Positions 47,109 through 55,663 of a stretch of DNA of 64,000 bases are shown one piece after another. Within the stretch, counting starts at the first letter, position 1, and each line of letters begins with the position of its first letter. The position numbers and the translations under genes were made by a program. The notes beneath the pieces are model-generated. The model saw nothing but the letters and a program-made list of their open reading frames with translations. It did not search any database and was not told where the DNA came from. This stretch comes from CAIQPS01 sp963843455 (lineage in GTDB: Bacteria > Actinomycetota > Thermoleophilia > RBG-16-64-13). The DNA is taken from assembly GCA_963843455.1 (NCBI GenBank), contig CAWJKE010000007.1, positions 62,001 through 126,000 of the forward strand, given 5' to 3'.

Positions 47109-47429
47109 ATGAGGTTCTTGGTGGTCACAAAGCAGACGGCTCCCATGCCCCCGGAGATGGTGCCGGGTCTGTTTGCAGCCATGAAGGCGTTCAGCGCGCG
47201 CTACACGGAGGCGGGCAAGATAGAACAGTCGTGGAGCTTCGCGGGTCTGCAAGGAGGCGGGGCCATCCTTGATGTCGGCTCTCTGGACGAACTCGATGAG
47301 ATCATGGCAGAGTTCCCCTTGGGACCCTTTTCGAAAATAAAGATCTATGGTCTGGTGCACCTGGATACATCGGTCGACCACGTCACGAAGGCGTTTGACG
47401 CCATGATGGGCGGCGGGGCCCAGCACTGA
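47109..47429 (+). CDS. Small ferredoxin-fold protein, muconolactone isomerase-like
   Basis: A 106-residue protein with a beta-alpha-beta pattern. It starts MRFLVVTKQTAPMPPEMV and carries DVGSLDELDEIMAEFPLGPF, the repeat block seen in muconolactone delta-isomerase-like and DUF3303-like proteins. It lacks neighbours of an aromatic pathway, so a real isomerase role is doubtful. GGGAGGTG precedes the ATG. The 240 bases before it (46868-47108) hold no gene that I can support. A terminator follows directly. Confidence 0.65.
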   Translation: MRFLVVTKQTAPMPPEMVPGLFAAMKAFSARYTEAGKIEQSWSFAGLQGGGAILDVGSLDELDEIMAEFPLGPFSKIKIYGLVHLDTSVDHVTKAFDAMMGGGAQH

Positions 47430-47450
47430 CCGCCGGCTACCACGACCACC

Positions 47451-47484
47451 AGCCCCCGCTCGAGTGACCGGGCGGGGGCTTTTT
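47451..47484 (+). terminator. Rho-independent terminator
   Basis: The stem AGCCCCCGC / GCGGGGGCT with a 12-base loop runs into TTTTT. It lies 21 bases after the preceding stop. Confidence 0.85.
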
Positions 47485-47538
47485 CCTGGCCGGGGAACAA
47501 TTCGAGCGACTTGTTGTCAAACGCCCGGGAGGAACGTC

Positions 47539-48204
47539 ATGGACTTACGCGAAGTGCTTGCCCTCAGACACTCCAGCCGCGCCTTCAAGCAGAAGGCCGT
47601 GCCCCGCGACGTGCTGGTGCGAATCGTGGAGGCCGCCACGCGCGCCCCCTCCTGGGGAAATACGCAGCCGTGGGAGATCTTTGTCGCGGTCGGAGACACA
47701 ATGAACGCCATCCGCGCTGCATACCTCGGGAACTTGCAGAACCAGGTCGCGCCGAATCCCGAGTACGGCCCGATCGAGGCCTGGCCCGAGCACGTCCTCC
47801 AGAGGTACACGGAAAGGGTGGCCGCGATTTGCGCCTATCTCGGAGTGGACCCGGCGGACCCGGCCGGTCAGAAAGCAGCCGCCGAGGGGCAGATGGCCTT
47901 CTTCGGGGCTCCGGCGGCCATCTTCCTCTGCAGCCATCCTGGACTCGAGCCTTGGTCTCTGTTCGACCTGGGCCTGGTTGCTCAGGGCATCATGCTGGGA
48001 GCCGTTGAGGAGGGCCTGAGCACGATCCCGGCATACTCGTCCGTCTCCTACCCAGACGTTCTTAGGCAGCAGCTTGAAATCCCGGGGGAGTACAAGATCG
48101 TTCTGGGGATACCGATAGGCTACGAGGATGAGGACAGCCCTGTGAACGCGTGCCGGAGCGAGCGTCGGCCCATCGACGAGGTGCTCAGAATCAAGGGGGC
48201 GTAG
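47539..48204 (+). CDS. Nitroreductase-family protein
   Basis: A 221-residue FMN-binding oxidoreductase. It starts MDLREVLALRHSSRAFK, then AATRAPSWGNTQPWEIFVA (FMN and substrate loop), and has SLFDLGLVAQGIMLGAVEEGLSTIPAY and IVLGIPIGYEDEDSPVN near the end, a common nitroreductase pattern. GGGAGG precedes the ATG. It follows a terminator and so has its own promoter. The substrate is unknown. Confidence 0.9.
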   Translation: MDLREVLALRHSSRAFKQKAVPRDVLVRIVEAATRAPSWGNTQPWEIFVAVGDTMNAIRAAYLGNLQNQVAPNPEYGPIEAWPEHVLQRYTERVAAICAYLGVDPADPAGQKAAAEGQMAFFGAPAAIFLCSHPGLEPWSLFDLGLVAQGIMLGAVEEGLSTIPAYSSVSYPDVLRQQLEIPGEYKIVLGIPIGYEDEDSPVNACRSERRPIDEVLRIKGA

Positions 48205-48245
48205 CTCAGACTGCGTGTTTCAACGACGGCCGGGGGGCGTAGCGC

Positions 48246-48707
48246 TCACTCACTCGACCTCTCCACCCGGGCCAGTTCCGCCTCGTCGCCCTGCTGCTCA
48301 TAGGCCTCGGACATGAGCGGCGAGGAGATCAAGAAGTCGGCGGTAGAGCGGTTACAGGCGATGGGGACGTTGTAGACGACGGCGATGCGCAGCAGCGCCT
48401 TCACGTCCACGTCATGCGGGTGCGGCTCGAGCGGATCCCAGAAGAAGATGACCGCGTCGACTTCTCCTTCGGCGATCTTGGCTCCGATCTGCTGGTCGCC
48501 GCCCAGAGGACCGCTCCTGAGTTTCTTGATGCGAAGTCCGAGTTCGCGCTCGAGAAGCCCGCCCGTGGTGCCGGTGGCAAACAGCCTGTGGGCGGCCAAA
48601 GTGTCCCGGTTAAAGCGGGTCCAGTCGAGCAGATCCTCCTTCTTATTGTCGTGGGCGATAAGGGCGATGGTCTTTCGCGCGCCCGGTGGAATTCGTTTGG
48701 GACTCAT
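48246..48707 (-). CDS. mgsA: Methylglyoxal synthase
   Basis: Makes methylglyoxal from dihydroxyacetone phosphate, a bypass used when sugar phosphates accumulate. The 153 residues match the family: KTIALIAHDNKKEDLLDW, phosphate-binding ATGTTGGLL, SGPLGGDQQIGA, and VIFFWDPLEPHPHDVDVKALLRIA with the catalytic Asp and His residues. The start at 48707 is at the conserved N terminus. The frame is open far upstream to 49040 but that part overlaps another gene and has no similarity. A 205-base gap separates it from the small winged-helix gene on the same strand. Confidence 0.94.
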   Translation of the reverse strand: MSPKRIPPGARKTIALIAHDNKKEDLLDWTRFNRDTLAAHRLFATGTTGGLLERELGLRIKKLRSGPLGGDQQIGAKIAEGEVDAVIFFWDPLEPHPHDVDVKALLRIAVVYNVPIACNRSTADFLISSPLMSEAYEQQGDEAELARVERSSE

Positions 48708-48912
48708 ACGGTTGTACACCTCGGGGGTCAGTGTTGTGTTGGAGGGGAGGAGGCGGCGGAAGAATTGCCTCTGTCTGTTCAACGCGAAGGGGGAGCCGGT
48801 GGTTCCCGCCCGGCCGCCACGGGACGGGTACGCGGTCGCGGTGACCGGCCGGCAGGGCCGGGCAAACCCCGGGGGAGGGGAAGAAGGAACGTTATCTTGG
48901 ATCAGGGCGCGA

Positions 48913-49143
48913 CTAAGCGCCGTCGACGGCCGCCAGCCCCTTGTCGGTGATGCGGATCCAGATGTTGCTGAGCAACGGATCCCACGCCACCAGGCCCTGG
49001 CGGGCCAACTCGGCCACCTGGGCCCGCACCGTGGCGGCATCGAGCCCCAAGGACTGCTGCAGTTCGGGGCCGCTCACCTCTGCGTCCGGGTTGGCCCGGT
49101 GGGCGGTGGCGAGGTAGGAGAGGATGGAGGCAGCAGGCGGCAC
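48913..49143 (-). CDS. Small winged-helix protein
   Basis: A 76-residue protein with a winged-helix pattern: helices SILSYLATAHRAN and SGPELQQSLGLDAATVRAQVAELARQGLV, followed by a wing of two strands (SNIWIRITDKG). It resembles ArsR/MarR-like DNA-binding folds but has no further domain. Regulation of mgsA or of the divergent lipoprotein gene is possible but unproven. The GTG start has a GGGGG stretch upstream. Confidence 0.6.
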   Translation of the reverse strand: MPPAASILSYLATAHRANPDAEVSGPELQQSLGLDAATVRAQVAELARQGLVAWDPLLSNIWIRITDKGLAAVDGA

Positions 49144-49220
49144 GACCGACCCCCGAAACCCGGAGACTGTTAAGCTACGTCAGACAACGATTATAGACGT
49201 AGGGTCTGAGGGGCAGGTTG

Positions 49221-50408
49221 ATGACAAAGCTGAACAGCGTCCAGCGCGCGCGCGGAGGTCGGAGCGGCCTGCAGAAGTTCATCCTGGCCGCGTCCGCGGT
49301 CCTCGTCCTGGGCGGTGCGGTGGCCGTCACGGGCTGCGGCGGCTCCCAGGGCACCGCGAAGACGACGACCACTCACAAACCCGCTACCACCACCTCGACC
49401 ACTCTCAGCCTGGAACAGATACTCGCCCGTCGGGATCAGTCCTACCGGCCCCTCAAGGGTCTGTATCTGACCGCCAGCTCCGCCGCCAACCCCACGGTGC
49501 TGGCCAACCTCATCAAGATCGCCGACGATACCGAGATCAACGCGTTCGTGGTGGACGTCAAGGACAACTCGGGCTACGTGGCGTACGACAGCGGCTCGCC
49601 TCTCGCCAAGAGCCTGGGCCTTATCAAGCCCCGGATCAAGGACATCGACGGCCTCATCGCCACGCTCAAAGAGCACGACATCACGCCCATCGCCCGTGTC
49701 GTCTGCTTCCAGGACTCGGTGCTGGCGAAGAAGCGGCCCGATCTGGCCGTCAAGAGCAAGAAGACCGGCAATAACTTCCTGGACAACAAGAAGGCCATGT
49801 ACACCAACCCCTATAAAAAGCAGGTGTGGGAGTACTTGGTGCAGGTGGCCGAGGACGCCGCCAAGCACGGTTTTCGCGAGATCCAGTTCGACTACGTGCG
49901 CTTCCCCAGTGGGGGGGTGAAGGATGCCGTCTATCCGGGGGCAGGTACCATGCCCAAAGAAGATGCCATAGCGGGGTTTCTCGCCTACGCCCGGCCGCGG
50001 CTGCAGAAGCTGGGGGTGTGGGTGTCGGCCGACGTGTTTGGGGTGATCCTGCAGGTTAAGGATGACGCCGCCATCGGGCAGAGGCTCGAGAAAATGGCGT
50101 CCAACGTAGACATCGTCTGTCCCATGATCTACCCGTCGCACTATGCGAAGGGGAACTACGGGTTCACCAACCCCAATGCCCATCCCTACGAGGTCATGAG
50201 TGGTGCCCTGGAGCAGATGAATACCAGGATGGTGGGCACGGGCGCGAAGGGCCGGCCGTGGCTCCAGGACTTCACCTTAGGAAAGCCGGCCTACGGCGTT
50301 GCCGAGGTGAAGGCTCAGATCAAGGCGGTCAAGGATCAGGGCCTCGACGAATGGATCCTCTGGAACGCCAGCAACAAGTACACGGTGGGGGCGCTCGGGC
50401 CCGAGTAG
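49221..50408 (+). CDS. Putative glycoside hydrolase lipoprotein (DUF4015)
   Basis: A 395-residue secreted protein. The signal peptide LAASAVLVLGGAVAVTGC ends in a lipobox, followed by a Thr-rich linker. The TIM-barrel-like domain begins LKGLYLTASSAANP and includes NAFVVDVKDNSGYVAYDS, ITPIARVVCFQD, the strongly conserved IQFDYVRFPSGG, VWVSADVFG and ICPMIYPSHYAKGNYG-like sequence, the marks of DUF4015 (a GH-like family). The polysaccharide substrate is unknown. ATG at 49221 directly follows a TTG; GAGGGG is upstream. Confidence 0.9.
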   Translation: MTKLNSVQRARGGRSGLQKFILAASAVLVLGGAVAVTGCGGSQGTAKTTTTHKPATTTSTTLSLEQILARRDQSYRPLKGLYLTASSAANPTVLANLIKIADDTEINAFVVDVKDNSGYVAYDSGSPLAKSLGLIKPRIKDIDGLIATLKEHDITPIARVVCFQDSVLAKKRPDLAVKSKKTGNNFLDNKKAMYTNPYKKQVWEYLVQVAEDAAKHGFREIQFDYVRFPSGGVKDAVYPGAGTMPKEDAIAGFLAYARPRLQKLGVWVSADVFGVILQVKDDAAIGQRLEKMASNVDIVCPMIYPSHYAKGNYGFTNPNAHPYEVMSGALEQMNTRMVGTGAKGRPWLQDFTLGKPAYGVAEVKAQIKAVKDQGLDEWILWNASNKYTVGALGPE

Positions 50409-50657
50409 CGGGACGCTCGCGCGGCCGCGGGGCTCTCAAACGTGTGAGTGACGATCACCGGGAGTCGACGCACTTCTTCAGTTGCAGGACCGCGAGAAGA
50501 AGAGAGGCTATCCGGGCTGCAGGCTCGGTCCGGCGTCCTTGACGATCGCACGTCCCCGGTCGGAGATGCGCGCATCCAGGTGTCGCTGAGCAGCGGCACT
50601 AGCCCACTTCATCACGCCCTGCGGGCTAGCTAGGGGCCACGTCCTGTCAAGTGGTGC

Positions 50658-51212
50658 ACGAAGTCTGATACTCCATCCTATGGTGTCTCGACCTGCAAGA
50701 GGCCGGGTAGGCCTGATGCAGCTCTCCCGGTCCAGGAAGATCCGGAAACCCCCCCAGGTGCGCCGCTTGATCTCCTTGTTGACCCCCCACGTTGGTGCTC
50801 TTGAGATGCTTGTGATGGCCGAGGAGCGCCCGGTAGAAGGCGAGCATCTCTTAGATGTTCCACTCCAGCCACTCGCAAAGCTTCGGATGGGTTTTCTGCC
50901 AGCGGGCAAGGCGGGCCGAGGGACTTCTGGGCCTCCGCCAGATTGCGCCGGTCATAGAGCCAGCGGAGCTCCTGCAGGCAGTCGTCGCTTGCCTTGCTCG
51001 GCGTGGGATCAAGGGCGTCCTCTTACATCACTTCCTGGACAAGAGTCCGCCTGAGTTTCGGATCGTACGCGATCAGGGCCATATGTGTGGGCGTCACTCT
51101 CGCGCTCTTCTCCAGGGGTCGTGCCGTGCTCCCCTCCTAGGGTTGATTGATCATCACGGGCAAGAGCATGACTTTCCTTCTGGCCCTTCTCCGGAAACTT
51201 GTGCACTAGGGT
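50658..51212 (-). mobile_element. Decayed IS256-family insertion sequence
   Basis: The stretch is bounded by imperfect inverted ends: GGTGCACGAAGTCTG near 50662 and, on the other strand, AGTGCACAAGTTTC near 51210. Inside is a shortened transposase reading on the minus strand. At about 555 bp it is much shorter than an intact IS256-type element, so most of the transposase N terminus is gone. The boundaries are approximate. Confidence 0.45.
50670..51030 (-). pseudogene. IS256-type (mutator) transposase remnant, C-terminal part
   Basis: Minus-strand fragments spread over three frames join into the C-terminal third of an IS256-family transposase. In order these are LQELRWLYDRRNLAEAQKSL (about 50930-50990), MLAFYRALLGHHKHLKSTNV (about 50790-50850), NKEIKRRT (about 50780) and a degraded FLDRESCIRPTRPLA (about 50715-50760). 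The HHKHLKSTN and EIKRRT motifs are diagnostic. The N-terminal region and at least the first catalytic Asp are missing. Several frameshifts within 350 bases and a stop show real decay. Confidence 0.7.
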
Positions 51213-51754
51213 CAGCGCGCTGTTGATTATCCCGCTAGGGAGATTATTTCTGGCGAAAGCATGCTCCTCTGAGTAGAAATATCCGCTCCAACCACATGTC
51301 CAAAGTATGGACTTTCGACACAGAGCGATTATAAATTCGCTCATAGGCCCATTATACTTCTAGAACGAGGAAAATATCGCAATAACAGCATGATCCAAGA
51401 AGAGACGATTGAGAAGGGAGATGTTTGACAACAGTGATGGCTCAAGTTACGCTGTTCAAGATATCCTGAGTTGTCGACGGACGAGATGCAGTAGGTCGAC
51501 GATTCCGGATAGGCCGTGACAGGGAGTGAGTCTTCGGGCGGACGAGTGGGGTCTGCCGGAGGCGGGCGTGGAACACGGTATGTCAAGTCACGGCTGTACG
51601 CGCGGTTGGTGTCTTGTGGATTGGTGAGATGGGCCTCGAGAGGAGAAGAGCCGTGGTCTACAAAGTCTGGTAGCTGGCTACTCGTTAGTCACTAACCTTC
51701 GAAGGGAGGTCAGCCGATAGACTAGAGGTCGGAAGGTGAGACCAATGCTTTCGT
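51213..51754. other. Gene-poor, lower-GC intergenic stretch
   Basis: No coding frame here is convincing on either strand. Base composition is visibly more AT-rich than the rest of the window from about 51230 to 51480. A small palindrome, GTTAGT-C-ACTAAC (51684-51696), lies about 60 bases before the HD-GYP gene and may be an operator. Confidence 0.5.
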
Positions 51755-53269
51755 ATGGCCAAGACTAACACTATCAGCATAGATGGCCGTTCTGCTCTCG
51801 TGTGGGGCAGGAGTCGGGGTTTCTGGGCCAGGTTGTACGTGGCCACTTTGGCTGTGCTTGCGTTCTGTCTCCTGGGTTGGATTGTGTACAGTCAGATTCG
51901 GGCACGCTCAGAAAATCTGGAAATGAGTTTTTCGTGGTACGGCTTTGTGCTCTTACTTCTCGTCGGAGCTTTCGCGGAGAAGTACACAGTCCGAATTGGA
52001 TCGGGCCAGGAGGTTTCAGCCGCTTTTCTTGCGTTCTTCTTAGGCGCGGCGATCATTGGCCCACTGGCAAGTTTTCTGATCGCGGCGGCAAGCCAACTCC
52101 CTCTTCTTAGAAGGAACGACCTGGAGCGGACATCATGTTTCGCCTCAGTACTCGCGCTTGTTGCCGCAGGAACAGCTCTATTCTACAGCGGCTTGATGGG
52201 TTCACTTAGTGACCACGGGGACAACTCGGCGGTCAGTGTGGCCGCCGTCGGACTTGCTGCTGGGGTATTTTTTCAAATTCTGAACTACCTCTTGTTTGTT
52301 CCTGTCGGCTGGCTGCGCCGCGGCCTCAGCCCTGTGAAAGTCTGGCGAGAGGGCTTCCAGCCCTTTATCCCGTTCCACTTCTTCTTCCTGGCCATCAGCC
52401 TGGGTCTCATTTACATATATCGCGCCTATGCCCTCAAGCCCGGCGGTGTCTCCCAGGTTTACTCCACCTTGCTCATCATGTTGTGCCTGCTACCAGTGCT
52501 CGGCCTTATTTACGCTTTCCGCGCCTTCGCCCACGAGCGCGAGCTGTCCCGCCACAACGCCGCCTTGGCCCTCCGCAACGAGCGCCTGTTCCTGCAGGCG
52601 GTCAAGAGCCAGGTGACCGCCCTCGACGTCAAGGACAACTACACCGCCCGCCATTCGGCCGCCGTCGCTCGCTGGGCCACCGACATCGCCCAGGCCATGG
52701 CCCTCTCCAAGCACGATCAGAACATCACCCACCTCGCCAGCCTGGTCCACGATGTGGGCAAGATCGGCGTGCCCGACGAAGTGCTCAACTTCCCGGGGAA
52801 GCTGGAACACGACGCCTGGCTGCTGGTGGAGACCCATTGTCAGAACGGTCACAAGATCTTGAAGACCATCGACCAGTTCGGCGAGCTGGCCGAGGTGATC
52901 CTCTATCACCACGAGCGTTACGACGGCTCCGGTTATCCGGTGGGGCTGGTGGGGGAGGCCATCCCGCTCATAAGCCGCATCATCTGCGTGGCCGACAGCT
53001 ACTCCGCCATGGTGAGCGACCGTCCCTACCGCAAGGCCCTCTCCGCCGAGATAGCCCAGGGCGAACTGCGCAAGCACTCGGGCAAACAGTTCGACCCGGC
53101 CCTGGTGGACGTGTTCCTCAAGGTGCTCGCCGAGCACGACCTCGCCTACCAGCGCGGGGAGCTGGCCGACTTCGACCTGGAGTTCTCCAGCGACCGCTTT
53201 TTGCGCGAGTTGCCGGCCGAACTGGTGGACGAAGAGCCAGGATTAGCGGCGCCCGTCCCGAACTCGTAG
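51755..53269 (+). CDS. Membrane HD-GYP-domain protein (c-di-GMP phosphodiesterase type)
   Basis: A 504-residue protein. Residues 20-260 hold seven or eight hydrophobic helices, from LYVATLAVLAFCLLGWIVY to TLLIMLCLLPVLGLIYAF, forming a membrane sensor module. After a short coiled linker, the HD-GYP domain runs from about 285: DNYTARHSAAVARWA, HLASLVHDVGKIGVPD, HHERYDGSGYP and SRIICVADSYSAMVSDRPYR. All metal ligands and the GYP motif are present, so activity on c-di-GMP is likely. No GGDEF protein is in the window. The first 600 bases are less GC-rich than the domain part. The ribosome site is weak: GGAAGG lies 18 bases away. Confidence 0.88.
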   Translation: MAKTNTISIDGRSALVWGRSRGFWARLYVATLAVLAFCLLGWIVYSQIRARSENLEMSFSWYGFVLLLLVGAFAEKYTVRIGSGQEVSAAFLAFFLGAAIIGPLASFLIAAASQLPLLRRNDLERTSCFASVLALVAAGTALFYSGLMGSLSDHGDNSAVSVAAVGLAAGVFFQILNYLLFVPVGWLRRGLSPVKVWREGFQPFIPFHFFFLAISLGLIYIYRAYALKPGGVSQVYSTLLIMLCLLPVLGLIYAFRAFAHERELSRHNAALALRNERLFLQAVKSQVTALDVKDNYTARHSAAVARWATDIAQAMALSKHDQNITHLASLVHDVGKIGVPDEVLNFPGKLEHDAWLLVETHCQNGHKILKTIDQFGELAEVILYHHERYDGSGYPVGLVGEAIPLISRIICVADSYSAMVSDRPYRKALSAEIAQGELRKHSGKQFDPALVDVFLKVLAEHDLAYQRGELADFDLEFSSDRFLRELPAELVDEEPGLAAPVPNS

Positions 53270-53336
53270 CTGGTATTGTGATGGCCGCGGCTGCGCCGGC
53301 AGATGGGCGTGGCGGTTGCATCTTTTAGGGGGAACA

Positions 53337-54707
53337 TTGGGCTTCCGCGTGGTCGGGCGCATACTCCTGGCCCAAGGGCTCTCCAGTCTCGGCACCTCCA
53401 TGTCGACGGTGGCCCTGGCCATCATGGTGTACAAGATCACCGGTTCGGTGCTGCACATGGGCGGCGTCCTGGCAGCCGCCACCCTGCCTCTGGTGGTGAC
53501 GGCCTGGATCGGGGGCGCCTTCCTGGACCGCTACAGCGCCCGCAACGTCATGGTGCTGGCCGACGGAGCCCGGGCGGTGCTGATCTTCGCCATGCCCTTT
53601 GTGGCCGTACGGGCCGTCAGTCTCATCTACGTGGTGGCCGCCCTCATGGGCATCTTCTCGGCGGTGTTCAACCCCGGACAGATCAAGCTCATCGGGGAGC
53701 TTCTGCCGAAGGAGCGCTTGGTCAAGGCCAACTCGTATCTAGGTGTGTCCCGGGATGGGGCGGAGTTGGTCGGGTATCTGCTGGGGGGCGTGGTCGCGTC
53801 CATAGCCACTGTGACCATACTCGGCACGACCATCACCGGCTATACCCTGGCCTTCATCGTGGATGCCATCAGCTACGCGGTATCCGGCGTCTTGCTCATC
53901 GGGTTGCCGCGCGGCCTGGCGCATGTGGGGCCGGTACCCAAGGTGCGGACGCTGGTAGCCGAATCGCCGGCGGTTCTGGGCCGCCTGTGGCGCAGCCCGG
54001 CCCTGCGCACCAACCTGCTGTTGGCGGTGTTCGCCGCTGGGGCGCTGATGATGTATATGCCCAACTCCTACGGCCTGGCCCTGCAGGTGTTCGACAAGGG
54101 AGCAGAGGGATTGGCGGCGCTCGAGGTGTTCGTGGCCGTGGGGCTTATCGCGGGAGGGTTGGTCTTTAGCCGGACGCGACTCAAGGGTGATAGGAATGCC
54201 TACGTGATTCTCTCTCTGGTGGCGATGGCTACGTGCCTGATAGCGGTGAGCTTCAGTGGACTGTTCTGGGTATCGGTCGTGCTGATGGGACTCGGCGGGC
54301 TGGCCAACGTGGGGATCTTCGTGCCGTCTATCACCATGTTCCAGGAGATCCCGCCCACTCCGGACAAGGGGCGGCTGATAGCCCTGCGGTCGGGCCTGGG
54401 CCAGTTGGGCGTGGCCGCGGGTCTGGTCCTCGGCGGGTTGCTAGGGGCGCAGATTGGCATCAAACCGGCATTCTTTGTGGCGGGGGCGGGCGCCATCGTC
54501 ATCGGCGTGCTTATCTACCTGCCCTACCGGTTGGGCGCCTCTCGCCGGGCCAGCACCGCCTGGAGCGCGGCCACGCAGGCGGGGGCCACGCGGAGCAGCG
54601 CGCGTAACCTTGCGCACGAAGCCGCGTATAACGGAGCAGCGGCCTGGGCCGCGGCCGCCGAGGCGGCCGCCGCAGCAAGCGACACGCTCGCCCTGGAGGA
54701 AGTATGA
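53337..54707 (+). CDS. MFS transporter
   Basis: A 456-residue major facilitator protein with about twelve helices. It starts GFRVVGRILLAQGLSSLGTSM, has the loop 2-3 motif GAFLDRYSARNVM and MGIFSAVFNPGQIKLIGELLPKERLVKANS, as in MFS_3-type (enterobactin exporter-like) proteins. After the last helix, the C-terminal 60 residues are a very Ala-rich helical tail (AAAWAAAAEAAAAA). TTG at 53337 is chosen because AGGGGGAA lies directly upstream. Its stop overlaps the DUF1385 start by four bases. The substrate is unknown. Confidence 0.83.
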   Translation: MGFRVVGRILLAQGLSSLGTSMSTVALAIMVYKITGSVLHMGGVLAAATLPLVVTAWIGGAFLDRYSARNVMVLADGARAVLIFAMPFVAVRAVSLIYVVAALMGIFSAVFNPGQIKLIGELLPKERLVKANSYLGVSRDGAELVGYLLGGVVASIATVTILGTTITGYTLAFIVDAISYAVSGVLLIGLPRGLAHVGPVPKVRTLVAESPAVLGRLWRSPALRTNLLLAVFAAGALMMYMPNSYGLALQVFDKGAEGLAALEVFVAVGLIAGGLVFSRTRLKGDRNAYVILSLVAMATCLIAVSFSGLFWVSVVLMGLGGLANVGIFVPSITMFQEIPPTPDKGRLIALRSGLGQLGVAAGLVLGGLLGAQIGIKPAFFVAGAGAIVIGVLIYLPYRLGASRRASTAWSAATQAGATRSSARNLAHEAAYNGAAAWAAAAEAAAAASDTLALEEV

Positions 54708-55663
54708 AAGATGTTCGCGAGTTGCTGCCCCGCATGGGCGGCATCGCCCTCAAGAACGGCCTGGTGCTGGTCTCCGACGATCACTGGGCCGCGGCCCTCA
54801 GAGAGAGCGACGGGAGTATCAGCGTCACCTCGGGCCGCAAGACCCGGTTGCCGTCTGGGGGGTCCCGGCGCGGCGCCCGGGCGGGTGCGGGCGCGGGGTT
54901 GGGCGCCGGCGCGCAGCCCGGCGCGCAGCCGCAGGTGGGCGACCTGCAAGGTCTCCCCATGGTGCGCGGCTTGGCCCGCTTCGCCGAGACCCTCCTGGTG
55001 CTGGCCCAGGTCAAGCTGCGGGTGCCTCAGGCCGAACTGCCCCTTGAAGGTGGACGGGTCGTCCTGGCTCTCGCCGCGGGCTACGCTGCCACGTCGACGG
55101 TGCGGAATCTGGGCCCCAAGTCGACCATCGTGCAGGAGACCGGCGCCGCGCTTGCCGCCTTCGTGCCCGCGGTCCTCTCTCTGAGGAATTCCGCCATCAC
55201 CGGGTATCACGGCGCGGAGCATAAGGTGATCGCCGGACGCGAAGCGGAGTTGCGGGCGGCCGCGGCCGGAGTCTCATACAGTCCGCGAGCCGGGCAGCCT
55301 TCGGCGGCTGCCGGGGCGGCGAAAGAGCACGATCGTTGCGGCTCGAACATCGTCGGCCCGTTGCTCCTGAGCACCATCGCGGCCAATGCCCTCATCCGAG
55401 GTAGGTCGGGACGTATGACGCCGGCCGGTTCGGCGGTGGCCACCGTGGTCAGCCTCGGGGCCGCGCTGGAGGCCCTGCGCTGGTCCACCCGGCACGGCGA
55501 CTCGCTGGCCGCCCGGCTGCTCATGTCGCCGGGGAGGATCATCCAGAAGACGCTCACCACCTCCGAGCCCACCCCGCAACAACTCGAAGTGGCCGAGCGG
55601 GCTATGAAGGAGTTGCTCAGGCTGGAGGCCGCGGGGGCCCGAAGCCCGGCGGTTCCTAGTTGA
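54704..55663 (+). CDS. DUF1385 (YqhQ-like) membrane protein
   Basis: A 319-residue protein. It begins with the usual MGGIALKNGLVLVSDDHWAAALR block, followed by a low-complexity Ala/Gly/Arg insert at about 52-75 (GARAGAGAGLGAGAQPGAQ) not seen in typical members. It then has LPMVRGLARFAETL, the family signature SAITGYHGAEHKVI, HDRCGSNIVGP and a C-terminal GRIIQKTLTTSEPTPQQLEVAERA. The conserved His/Glu residues suggest a metal site; the function is unknown. It is coupled to the MFS gene through ATGA. Confidence 0.9.
   Translation: MKDVRELLPRMGGIALKNGLVLVSDDHWAAALRESDGSISVTSGRKTRLPSGGSRRGARAGAGAGLGAGAQPGAQPQVGDLQGLPMVRGLARFAETLLVLAQVKLRVPQAELPLEGGRVVLALAAGYAATSTVRNLGPKSTIVQETGAALAAFVPAVLSLRNSAITGYHGAEHKVIAGREAELRAAAAGVSYSPRAGQPSAAAGAAKEHDRCGSNIVGPLLLSTIAANALIRGRSGRMTPAGSAVATVVSLGAALEALRWSTRHGDSLAARLLMSPGRIIQKTLTTSEPTPQQLEVAERAMKELLRLEAAGARSPAVPS

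Noticed and set aside
48708..49040. N-terminal extension of methylglyoxal synthase
   Set aside because: It would overlap the winged-helix gene and has no similarity, while the ATG at 48707 begins the conserved family sequence.
50680..51226. Plus-strand open frames across the insertion-element scar
   Set aside because: They are antisense to the transposase remnant and have no coding character.
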